From assembly GCA_934271725.1 (NCBI GenBank), contig CAKQSC010000054.1, forward strand, positions 1 through 6,770: a DNA stretch of 6,770 nt. The letters run 5' to 3'. Source of the DNA: an uncultured Clostridia bacterium. Its GTDB lineage: Bacteria; Bacillota; Clostridia; Christensenellales; Borkfalkiaceae. Both the position numbers and the translations under genes were made by a program. Below are positions 1 through 6,434 of this stretch, in pieces. The notes beneath the pieces were generated by a model. The model worked only from the letters and a program-made list of their open reading frames with translations. It was not told the origin of the DNA and searched no databases. Position 1 is the first letter of the stretch. Every line of letters begins with the position of its first letter.

Positions 1-976
1 CGTTTATGCTTATCCGCATATTTTTAACCAACGAAACGCATTTTGTCAAATCGCCGTCGGCAAGTTTATATATTATTTTTCCCAACTGTTTGTTGACTAT
101 GCCCGTAAACAATTCGTCCGACGGAAGATAAGGGCAAGTCATTTTCTTTTCCGCTAAAAAATCGGTCAGTTCTTTTTCGGATACCGTCGGTAAAAAATCG
201 ATTTGCAGACTTGTACGTTTTACGTCCGTAATCAAAGACGACAGAGAAAAAACGGTATTTCCGCTTATCGAGCCGTCCGTAAAAAGAAGATCGCCCGTAA
301 CGCTTCCCTCTTGCTTATCGCCCGTTAAAAGCGTAACTTTTGCTTTTACTTTAATTCCCCTCAACGCGTTAAAGCGTTTGGTATCGCATTTGAGTTTCAC
401 GAGCGACGGAGACAACTTCGTTACCGTATGTCCTAAACTTTCAATAAGAGAAAAAGACTTTCCGTCCGTTCCGAAAGAAGTACCGGAACTGCCTCCCGTG
501 GCGAAAACAAGATTTTCGCTTTCGTAAACTTTTCCGTTTTGACAGGTTGTTTTAAAAAGGTTGCCCGTTTTTTTAACGCCCGTTACTTTCGAGTCCGTTT
601 TGACGACAACACCGCAATCTTGCAACTTATACAGCAACATATCGAGAACCGAGTTTGCCTGCAAACTCATAGGGTAAATCTTACCGTCTTCCTCCGTAAG
701 CATTACCCCCAAACAGTTAAAGTACTCTTTGAGTTTATCCGAACCGAATACGCCGAGCGCGCTTTCGGCAAGATTTACGTCGCCGTGATAATGGCTTAAC
801 GACATATCGGCGTTTGAAAGATTACATCTCCCGTTACCCGTTGCGAGAAGTTTTTTACCTATTCTTACACCGGCTTCGAGCAAACAGACTTTTTCACTGC
901 CGAATCTCTTTGCCGATTCTATTGCGGTAATAATTCCGCTCGCTCCACCGCCTATAACAATCACTTTATACATCAT
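1..976 (-). CDS. HI0933/BaiN-like FAD-dependent oxidoreductase (partial, C-terminus outside window)
   Basis: About 325 residues are readable without a stop, running off the left edge. The N-terminus has a dinucleotide-binding fold: hydrophobic strand VIVIG, then GGGASG at residues 9-14. The family signature ATGNGRCNLSN follows at 45-55. A second flavin motif, ATGG at 159-162, leads into GTDGKS, and a LLFTDGSISG segment lies around 230-239. This order matches the HI0933-like family (YhiN, BaiN), cytosolic flavoproteins of about 400-420 residues, so some 80-90 C-terminal residues are missing, including the final FAD-contacting region. BaiN has been linked to bile-acid reduction, but most members have no known substrate, so the family name alone does not give the reaction. 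Two ATG codons stand in tandem (974-976 and 971-973); neither has a clear Shine-Dalgarno sequence, and the first is chosen arbitrarily. The gene is divergent from the small membrane-protein gene. Family assignment is confident; substrate is unknown. Confidence 0.9.
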   Translation of the reverse strand, partial: MMYKVIVIGGGASGIITAIESAKRFGSEKVCLLEAGVRIGKKLLATGNGRCNLSNADMSLSHYHGDVNLAESALGVFGSDKLKEYFNCLGVMLTEEDGKIYPMSLQANSVLDMLLYKLQDCGVVVKTDSKVTGVKKTGNLFKTTCQNGKVYESENLVFATGGSSGTSFGTDGKSFSLIESLGHTVTKLSPSLVKLKCDTKRFNALRGIKVKAKVTLLTGDKQEGSVTGDLLFTDGSISGNTVFSLSSLITDVKRTSLQIDFLPTVSEKELTDFLAEKKMTCPYLPSDELFTGIVNKQLGKIIYKLADGDLTKCVSLVKNMRISIN

Positions 977-982
977 AGTTTT

Positions 983-1024
983 ATTTTAACATAAAAATAT
1001 TGCGTTTGTATCGATTTTTATCAA
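983..1024 (-). promoter_or_regulatory. Weak candidate promoter for the flavoprotein gene, possibly giving a leaderless mRNA
   Basis: On the minus strand, TGTTAAAAT (983-991) resembles an extended -10 element. Counting from it places the transcription start at about 976, the A of the first ATG. Alternatively, TTGATA (1019-1024) could be a -35 box paired at 17 bases with a poorer -10, AATATT (996-1001), giving a leader of about 13 bases. Neither version is complete, and no Shine-Dalgarno sequence precedes the gene. This is inference from short motifs in an AT-rich stretch. Confidence 0.3.
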
Positions 1025-1029
1025 ATTAC

Positions 1030-1058
1030 TTGACTAAACGGACATAATTGAGTAAAAT
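1030..1058 (+). promoter_or_regulatory. Sigma-70/SigA-type promoter of the small membrane-protein gene
   Basis: TTGACT at 1030-1035 matches the -35 consensus at 5 of 6 positions. TAAAAT at 1053-1058 matches the -10 consensus at 5 of 6. The spacer is exactly 17 bases. Transcription would begin near 1065, giving a leader of about 23 bases before the ATG at 1088. This is the best promoter visible in the window. Confidence 0.8.
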
Positions 1059-1072
1059 TATAGTATTCTATC

Positions 1073-1078
1073 AAAGGA
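1073..1078 (+). promoter_or_regulatory. Ribosome binding site that fixes the small-protein start
   Basis: AAAGGA lies 9 bases upstream of ATG 1088. With the promoter just before it, it supports the plus-strand reading frame over the two minus-strand open frames that overlap the same stretch. Confidence 0.75.
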
Positions 1079-1087
1079 AATAACGAT

Positions 1088-1411
1088 ATGTTCATTTTGC
1101 TTGCTTCCGATTTCTTTAAAGACAAAGACAACCGCAACTGGGTTATCGCTTTTGCGGTTGCTCTTTTCGTGCTTATTTTGGTTACGGCGGTCTACGTCGT
1201 GTTAAACAAAAAATTAAGTCGGAAGAAAAACGAAAAAGTAAAGTTTAAGTTAAACGGTAAAGATACCGATGACGTAGAAAACACGGAAACGCCGACAATA
1301 ACCGAAAAAGAAAGCGCCGAAACGCCGATATCCGCGGAAGAAGAGAATCCCGACGACGCGAAAGCGAACGTTTCCGAAAACGACGATACAGACAAAACAG
1401 ACAACCGATAA
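1088..1411 (+). CDS. Small single-pass membrane protein with acidic tail, function unknown
   Basis: I do not recognise this 107-residue protein as a member of any family. A short N-terminal segment is followed by one hydrophobic helix at about residues 18-39. Next comes a basic stretch (41-58, rich in Lys/Arg, beginning NKKLSRKK), then a hydrophilic, probably disordered tail. From 59 to 107 I count 18 Asp/Glu against 4 Lys/Arg, with many Thr/Ser/Asn and two ETP repeats (67-69 and 78-80). By the positive-inside rule the basic flank suggests N-terminus outside and tail in the cytoplasm. The helix is not followed by a signal-peptidase site I can recognise, so an anchor is more likely than a cleaved signal. 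The gene has its own promoter, ribosome binding site and terminator, so it appears monocistronic. It is the only plus-strand gene here. That it is a real gene is well supported; its role is unknown. Confidence 0.8.
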   Translation: MFILLASDFFKDKDNRNWVIAFAVALFVLILVTAVYVVLNKKLSRKKNEKVKFKLNGKDTDDVENTETPTITEKESAETPISAEEENPDDAKANVSENDDTDKTDNR

Positions 1412-1425
1412 ACGAACGAAAAATC

Positions 1426-1457
1426 AAAGACGAGCGAAAAAATCGCTCGTCTTTTTT
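1426..1457. terminator. Strong rho-independent terminator, probably bidirectional, between convergent genes
   Basis: GACGAGCGA (1429-1437) pairs perfectly with TCGCTCGTC (1443-1451) around a five-A loop. Three further A-T pairs extend the base, and a six-T run lies at 1452-1457. It starts 15 bases after the stop of the small membrane-protein gene. The T run overlaps the stop codon of fbp (1456-1458). Read on the minus strand, the same stem is followed by TTTGATTTTT, so it can plausibly end the fbp transcript too, though with a less regular U tract. Confidence 0.9.
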
Positions 1458-3264
1458 AATAGTTTTTATATAATTCGTTAAGCGCGTCTATCTGACTTTG
1501 AATGAACTTGCCCGTGTCCGTTTCTCTTACGTATACTCTCGACGGGTATTTTTCTATCATCGTACTGCGACTTTCCAAATCGATCATATTGTTTATCGCC
1601 TCTTTTTTAGAACCGAACGGAGCATGGCTGACAAGAATAAGTCCGTGCGAATTGCTTATGAGAGTGTAACCGGCAATTCCCGTCGTTTTATGATACGCTT
1701 TGTTCATACCACCGTCTATGGTAATGTGTTTGCCTTCGCCGTCGACGGGGCTTTCACCGCTTTTAACTTTTACGGGCATGTGCCCGTTTATTATATGTCC
1801 CGTTTCGGGATCAAGCCCGAATTCGGACAAAATCTTTTCGCAATATTCTTTATTTTTAACGTATTCGTAATAATGATTTTTCGTTTCGCTAAACGCTTTT
1901 TTGTCAAAATATTCCTCGAAAGTCGCCATTACGTTTCTGCCGTATACGGGCGAATTCTTTCCGCACCACAAATACCACATATAATCGCAACATAACTCGT
2001 TCGTTTTGGCGGAACGAATGACGTATTCGAGTTGCCTGTATAAAGCGACGCCCTTAAAACGGGAACCCATAACTTCCACTTCCGTAAACTCGCCGTCTTC
2101 GTCCGTAGGCACGCAACCGTGCATTAAAAGGTTGCCGTTATAAGTTTTGTATAAACTGCCCTTTTCGAGTAAAAACGCCATGTGTTCTTTAAGTCGTTTG
2201 CTTTCCTTAAAAGACTTTACAAGTTCTTCGAGAATGTTTTTTTCTTCATCGTCAAACTCTTCTTCAATGCCGAGTTTATCAAGTACGAAAAGCCTGTTGT
2301 TCATACCGTATTCGGGGTGTTTTTTTATAAGCGCGTGCTCTGCCTTGAATTGCAAAAGAGTTACCGCTTTGTGCATTTTTGCAAGATTTACTTCATCGGT
2401 AAGAGTCTTTTCCGTCTTTATTTTAAACTCCGAACAATCGTCGTTTTTATATTTTAAAGCGGAATAATAATACAATGCCCTCAGGTTGATTCCGTAAGCG
2501 TTTTCCAGAATATGTAAATTATTATATTTAATATTTATTCTCAACGCGTTAAGAATACAGCCGAGATTGCCGTAATACGCCCCTAACCACAATATATCGT
2601 GATTTCCCCACTGGATATCCAGAGAATGGTATTTTATAAGCGTATCCATTATTTTGTCCGCACCGCTACCTCTGTCGTATATATCGCCTACGATATGCAA
2701 AGTGTCTATCGCAAGGCTTTGTATCAGGTGACACAGTTCGCGAATAACGTCGTCCGCCTCGCCGAGTTCGATTATTCCCTTTACTATATCGGCATAATAC
2801 TTATCTTTATCTTCGAGATGTACGGGAATATTTATGAGTTCGTCGAGAATATACGCGTAAGTTTTCGGCAAAGCCTTTCTTACCTTACTGCGTGTGTATT
2901 TGGAAGCGACAACTCTTACCATTTCCGTCAAATCGTACAAGGTTTTGGTATACCACCCGTTTAAATCTTCCGTCTCGGCTTTTATTATCTGCAATCTTTC
3001 GCTGGGATAATAAATAAGCGTGGCGAGTTCCGTAACTTCTTTTTCCTTTTTTCCTTTACCGAACGCTTCTTTGATTTTTTGTTTAATAACTCCGGAAGCG
3101 TTTCTGAGCAGGTGATTAAACGTTTCGTTTTCGCCGTGAAGATCGCTTAAAAAATGTTCGGTACCTTTCGGCAACGCAAGTATCGCGCGAAGGTTAATCA
3201 TTTCTACGCTCGCGCTCTTTTTTGTCGGAAAAAATTTTTTCAATACGTTCGTTTCGTTATACAT
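1456..3264 (-). CDS. fbp: Class III fructose-1,6-bisphosphatase
   Basis: Hydrolyses fructose 1,6-bisphosphate to fructose 6-phosphate and phosphate (EC 3.1.3.11), the committed cytosolic step of gluconeogenesis. The 602 residues carry the calcineurin-like metallophosphatase motifs of the Bacillota-type enzyme: DLHGE at 41-45, GDIYDRG at 193-199, GNHD at 220-223, LMHGC at 380-384 and NGH at 493-495, supplying the metal-binding Asp, Asn and His residues. These enzymes generally use Mn2+. KYTRSKVRKALP (122-133) and TTGIAGYTL (527-535) also match the family. The start is firm: AAGGAG lies 5 bases upstream, and an in-frame TAA, which is the kinase gene's own stop, lies three codons upstream. The protein is shorter than the 640-670 residues I recall for relatives; a segment seems to be missing near residue 330-340. 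It is last in the minus-strand gene string and ends at the shared terminator. Confidence 0.95.
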   Translation of the reverse strand: MYNETNVLKKFFPTKKSASVEMINLRAILALPKGTEHFLSDLHGENETFNHLLRNASGVIKQKIKEAFGKGKKEKEVTELATLIYYPSERLQIIKAETEDLNGWYTKTLYDLTEMVRVVASKYTRSKVRKALPKTYAYILDELINIPVHLEDKDKYYADIVKGIIELGEADDVIRELCHLIQSLAIDTLHIVGDIYDRGSGADKIMDTLIKYHSLDIQWGNHDILWLGAYYGNLGCILNALRINIKYNNLHILENAYGINLRALYYYSALKYKNDDCSEFKIKTEKTLTDEVNLAKMHKAVTLLQFKAEHALIKKHPEYGMNNRLFVLDKLGIEEEFDDEEKNILEELVKSFKESKRLKEHMAFLLEKGSLYKTYNGNLLMHGCVPTDEDGEFTEVEVMGSRFKGVALYRQLEYVIRSAKTNELCCDYMWYLWCGKNSPVYGRNVMATFEEYFDKKAFSETKNHYYEYVKNKEYCEKILSEFGLDPETGHIINGHMPVKVKSGESPVDGEGKHITIDGGMNKAYHKTTGIAGYTLISNSHGLILVSHAPFGSKKEAINNMIDLESRSTMIEKYPSRVYVRETDTGKFIQSQIDALNELYKNY

Positions 3265-3269
3265 TCTCT

Positions 3270-3275
3270 CTCCTT
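3270..3275 (-). promoter_or_regulatory. Ribosome binding site of fbp, overlapping the kinase stop codon
   Basis: On the minus strand AAGGAG sits 5 bases before the fbp ATG and shares two bases with the TAA of the upstream kinase gene (3274-3276). Ribosomes ending the kinase would therefore stop on this site, which favours translational coupling. Confidence 0.85.
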
Positions 3276-4431
3276 AAAAACTTATCGTAAAAACGATATA
3301 CGCGTCTTTCTGACATTCGGCGTCTATCTTCCAACCATTCGCAACGCAAAGCGCCTGCGCTATCGAAAGCCCTAAACCGCTACCGCCGGTGCTTCTTGCG
3401 CGCGAAGAATCGAACCTGTAAAATCTTTCAAACAATTTGTCTTTATCTTTCGAATCTACGTCGCAACCCTCGTTGTAGAAACTTATCTTTTTCTGATTAG
3501 ACTGCGCTTTGACGACGATTGCCGTCTTTGGCGTTGCGTATTTTACGGCGTTCGTCATCAGCACCGAAACGACTTTTGAAAAATCTTTTTCACTGCCTTT
3601 TATCTTAAAATCGTCGGGCGCGACTATATCTATCGTTTTTTCGTTTTCGTACGCAAGAACTTCAAACTGCAAAACGGTTGTTTTTAACAGTTGCAAAACG
3701 TTAAACTCCGTTTTAACCGCATTGCCTTTTTTTTCTTCCGCTTTCGACAAATCGATAAGTTCGCCGATAAGTTCGCTCATTCGGTTGGTCTGACTTTCTA
3801 TATTTTCAAGCCATTCGCTTTTGCCTACTTCCGTTTTTAAAACGTCCATATTCGTTTTGATTATCGCAAGTGGCGTTTTAAGTTCGTGTCCGGCGTCCGC
3901 GATAAACCTTTTTTGTTCGTCAAGCGTCTGTTCAACCGGTTTAATTACCCAGAAAGACAACATATACGTAACTATTATCATAAGAACGCAACCGCCGGCA
4001 ACGTAAATCAGCGTGTTCGTTACCGTTTGTTTGGCAATATTTCTCTCTTTTGCAAAATTGCCGAGAATTATTACCGTTTCGCCGTTTTTCTCGTATTTAT
4101 AATAGTAGATATCGCCTATTCTGCCGTTTTCGTTCCCCGTTTCCATAATTTCGTTTACCAGAGCAAGCCTATAATCGTTGTTGTCGAAAACGCTGTTTTC
4201 CGCATAATATTCCGAGAATCTTTCGTCGAGAATTATAACGGCGTATTTAGGATCCGTTACACCGCTTATATCGTCGGTAACGCCTTCGGCATACTTTTCA
4301 AGCGAAACGTACGCGCGAACTTTTTGCCCCGTATGCGTCGTAATCAATAACCCCATAAATATAGCCAGTATCACCGCAAGTACGAGAGATGACGTTACGA
4401 TTATGAACTTGTATCTCAATTTTTTAAGCAT
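3274..4431 (-). CDS. Membrane sensor histidine kinase
   Basis: A 385-residue sensor kinase that should autophosphorylate and pass phosphate to the regulator encoded just upstream. It has membrane helices at about 11-31 and 141-163, enclosing an extracytoplasmic region of about 109 residues that I cannot assign to a known sensor fold. After the second helix only about 12 residues precede the dimerisation helix, so there is no recognisable HAMP domain. The H-box GHELKTP (181-187) contains the phospho-accepting His182. The ATPase domain has an N-box around TNAVKYA (293-299), the F-box LFERFYRFD (333-341) and the G2 box GGSGLGLSI (349-357). The G1 box is unusual: NEGCD (320-324) stands where DxGxG is expected. 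The ATG overlaps the regulator's end in ATGCTTAA, so translation is probably coupled; the ribosome binding site itself is weak (AGAG). The stimulus is unknown. Confidence 0.95.
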   Translation of the reverse strand: MLKKLRYKFIIVTSSLVLAVILAIFMGLLITTHTGQKVRAYVSLEKYAEGVTDDISGVTDPKYAVIILDERFSEYYAENSVFDNNDYRLALVNEIMETGNENGRIGDIYYYKYEKNGETVIILGNFAKERNIAKQTVTNTLIYVAGGCVLMIIVTYMLSFWVIKPVEQTLDEQKRFIADAGHELKTPLAIIKTNMDVLKTEVGKSEWLENIESQTNRMSELIGELIDLSKAEEKKGNAVKTEFNVLQLLKTTVLQFEVLAYENEKTIDIVAPDDFKIKGSEKDFSKVVSVLMTNAVKYATPKTAIVVKAQSNQKKISFYNEGCDVDSKDKDKLFERFYRFDSSRARSTGGSGLGLSIAQALCVANGWKIDAECQKDAYIVFTISF

Positions 4432-5098
4432 TTTTCTCTAATTTATATCCGACTCCGCGTATTGCTTTTATTTTGACGTTTCCGCCGAGAGCGTCCAACT
4501 TCTTGCGCAAAAAACTTATATATACCTCAATGGTATTATATTCGGCGTCGCTGTCGTAGCCCCAAATCTTCTGAAAAAACTTTTCTTTTTCTATTATCGA
4601 ACTATCGGCAAGCATAAGCATTTCCATCATTTCGTATTCTTTGCCCGACAAAACGGTTTTAGAGTCGCTTACGGACAATTCTCTCGTCGCCTTATTAAGG
4701 TTTACGTTTCCGAAAGTCAGAACGTTGCCCGTATATTCGCCTTTTCTTCTCGAAAGCGCGTGGAGTCTTGCAAGCAATTCTCCGAAATCGAAAGGCTTTG
4801 TTATATAATCGTCCGCGCCTATGTCAAGCCCCGCTATTTTATCTTTCGTTTCGTTTTTTGCCGAAAGCAGTAAAACGGGCGTGGAAAACCCTTTCGCTCG
4901 CAATTCTTTCAAAACCTGAAAACCGTCTTTTTTAGGCATCATTATGTCGAGAAGAATCACGTCGTAATTACCCGTTAAGGCATAATCAAGCCCGTCCTCT
5001 CCGTTATATACAGCGTCCGCCGGTATTTTGTTTTGCGACAGCAACTTTACAAGCGCGTTTGCAAGGCGGTCTTCGTCATCGACGATTAAAACTTTCAT
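4424..5098 (-). CDS. OmpR/PhoB-family DNA-binding response regulator
   Basis: A cytoplasmic transcription regulator of 224 residues, normal for the family. The receiver domain (about 1-115) has the acidic pair Asp8-Asp9, phospho-accepting Asp51 in LLDIMMP, the switch Ser79 in LLLSAK, and Lys101 in ITKPF. The C-terminal winged-helix domain (about 126-222) shows the recognition-helix segment NTIEVYISFLRKKL (188-201) and the closing hairpin IRGVGYKL (213-220). Its partner is certainly the adjacent kinase, whose start codon overlaps this gene's stop by 8 bases. It begins 13 bases after the rarA stop with only a poor Shine-Dalgarno (GCGAG within a purine-rich tract), so it may rely on upstream translation or on a promoter hidden inside rarA. 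No binding site for it could be identified here; target genes are unknown. Confidence 0.95.
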   Translation of the reverse strand: MKVLIVDDEDRLANALVKLLSQNKIPADAVYNGEDGLDYALTGNYDVILLDIMMPKKDGFQVLKELRAKGFSTPVLLLSAKNETKDKIAGLDIGADDYITKPFDFGELLARLHALSRRKGEYTGNVLTFGNVNLNKATRELSVSDSKTVLSGKEYEMMEMLMLADSSIIEKEKFFQKIWGYDSDAEYNTIEVYISFLRKKLDALGGNVKIKAIRGVGYKLEKNA

Positions 5099-5100
5099 AA

Positions 5101-5156
5101 TTTTTCTCGCTTTATTTCTTTTCTCTTTCTTCTATTCTTTTCTTTATTTCTTTTTC
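5101..5156 (-). other. Polypurine tract at the rarA / response-regulator junction
   Basis: On the minus (coding) strand 52 of 56 bases are purines; the exceptions pair with positions 5109, 5114, 5134 and 5146. It encodes the Lys/Glu/Arg-rich end of RarA and continues through the short gap to the regulator's start. The composition is partly explained by the charged tail, but it carries on outside the coding sequence. Confidence 0.6.
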
Positions 5157-6434
5157 AAAACCGTTGTCTTTCGGTTTATAGTACACCCTGTCTTTCAGAG
5201 TATCGGGCAGATATTGCTGTTTGACGTATCCGCCGTAATCGTGCGGATATTTATAATTCGCCGACAACGCTTTATCTTCCTTGCTTGCGTAAACGGAGTT
5301 TTTAAGGTGGGGCGGAACGACGTCGTCTTTGTTCTTTTCTACGTCCGCTTTCGCAGAATATAACGCTTCTACCACGCTGTTGGATTTAGGCGCTTCGCAA
5401 ACGTAAATTATCGCGGAAGACAAAGGAATAAGTCCTTCGGGAACCCCTAGCCGTTCAAGCGCGAGCATTGCGTTGGTGGCAACGACGCCCGCCATAGGAT
5501 CGGCAAGCCCCACGTCCTCGCTTGCGTGCACGACAAGACGCCTTGCTATAAGCATAGGATCGCAACCGCCCGTAATAAGCCTTTGGCTATAATAAAGAGC
5601 CGCGTCGGGATCGCTTCCCCTGAGACTTTTGCAAAAAGCGGAAAGAATATCGTAATACAACTGCTCGTCGTATGACATTGCCTTTCTCTGAATAGATTCC
5701 TCCGCGTCTTTAAGCGTTACGCGTATAACCCCGTCGTTACCCGGATTAGTCGTTAAAACAGCCATTTCGAGCGCGTTATAAGCAACTCTCAAATCTCCGT
5801 CGGCTACCGTTGCTATGTGGTTAAGAGCATCTTCGTCCACCTCGGCGTTATAATTACCGAGCCCTTTCGTTTCGTCGCTTAAAGCGCGCTTCAACGCGGT
5901 TAAAACGTTTTCTTTCGTGAGTTTTTTAAGTTCAAATACGCGACACCTGCTGACTATCGCGGGCGTCATGGACGCGTAAGGATTTTCCGTAGTGGAACCT
6001 ATAAAAATAATTGTTCCGTCCTCTATTGCCGGAAGAAGAGAATCTGACTGCGTTTTGTTGAATCTATGACATTCGTCGAGCAACAAATAAGTCTTTTTAC
6101 CCTTTTCCGACTTTCGCTTTTTTGCTTCGTCGACAACTTTTTTCACGTCCGAAACACCGCTGTTTACCGCGTTGAGTTTAACGAAAGCCCCGTCCGTGCC
6201 GTTTGCTATAACGTTTGCGAGCGTAGTTTTTCCGCACCCCGGAGGTCCCCAGAAAATACAACTTCCGAGGTTGTCCATTTTTATGGCGCGTCTTAAAAGG
6301 GAAGTTTCGCTTATTATATGCTCCTGCCCCAAAAAATCTTTTAAAGAAACCGCTCTCATTCTGTCGGCGAGCGGTGTCAGTCTGTTTACTTCGTCTTTAT
6401 CGGCGTTGTCTTTTGCCAAATCAAACAAATCCAT
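5112..6434 (-). CDS. rarA: Replication-associated recombination protein A (RarA/MgsA), AAA+ ATPase
   Basis: A clamp-loader-related ATPase that acts at stalled replication forks and single-strand gaps; known RarA proteins form tetramers and interact with SSB. The 440 residues match the family length (E. coli about 447). Walker A is GPPGCGKT (63-70), Walker B is LLLDECHR (117-124), sensor 1 is GSTTENP (146-152), and the arginine-finger region is SRCRVF (162-167). The C-terminal MgsA-type oligomerisation domain shows ARRLVVHASEDVGLADP (a strong family signature), CEAPKSN, and YKYPHDYGGYVKQQYLP near the end. The protein closes with a Lys/Glu-rich tail. The start is supported by AAAGGA 8 bases upstream. 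The first 14 bases overlap the end of coaD in another frame. The reaction is confident; a specific function tied to its neighbours is not. Confidence 0.95.
   Translation of the reverse strand: MDLFDLAKDNADKDEVNRLTPLADRMRAVSLKDFLGQEHIISETSLLRRAIKMDNLGSCIFWGPPGCGKTTLANVIANGTDGAFVKLNAVNSGVSDVKKVVDEAKKRKSEKGKKTYLLLDECHRFNKTQSDSLLPAIEDGTIIFIGSTTENPYASMTPAIVSRCRVFELKKLTKENVLTALKRALSDETKGLGNYNAEVDEDALNHIATVADGDLRVAYNALEMAVLTTNPGNDGVIRVTLKDAEESIQRKAMSYDEQLYYDILSAFCKSLRGSDPDAALYYSQRLITGGCDPMLIARRLVVHASEDVGLADPMAGVVATNAMLALERLGVPEGLIPLSSAIIYVCEAPKSNSVVEALYSAKADVEKNKDDVVPPHLKNSVYASKEDKALSANYKYPHDYGGYVKQQYLPDTLKDRVYYKPKDNGFEKEIKKRIEEREKK

Noticed and set aside
539..799. An 86-residue plus-strand frame inside the flavoprotein gene.
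   Set aside because: The minus strand here encodes the conserved flavoprotein with recognisable family motifs. The plus frame has no initiation signals.
1059..1071. Short inverted repeat ATAG-tatt-CTAT near the transcription start, as a possible operator.
   Set aside because: Only four base pairs in AT-rich DNA; expected by chance.
1192..1427. Two minus-strand open frames (60 and 70 residues) opposite the small membrane-protein gene.
   Set aside because: They are by-products of the purine-rich coding sequence on the plus strand. Their translations are low-complexity Ser/Phe or Arg/Leu, and there is no ribosome binding site or promoter for them, while the plus frame has both.
3265..3273. Possible separate promoter for fbp between the kinase and fbp.
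   Set aside because: The gap is 9 bases and filled by the ribosome binding site. Any promoter would have to lie inside the kinase gene, and I did not find a convincing one.
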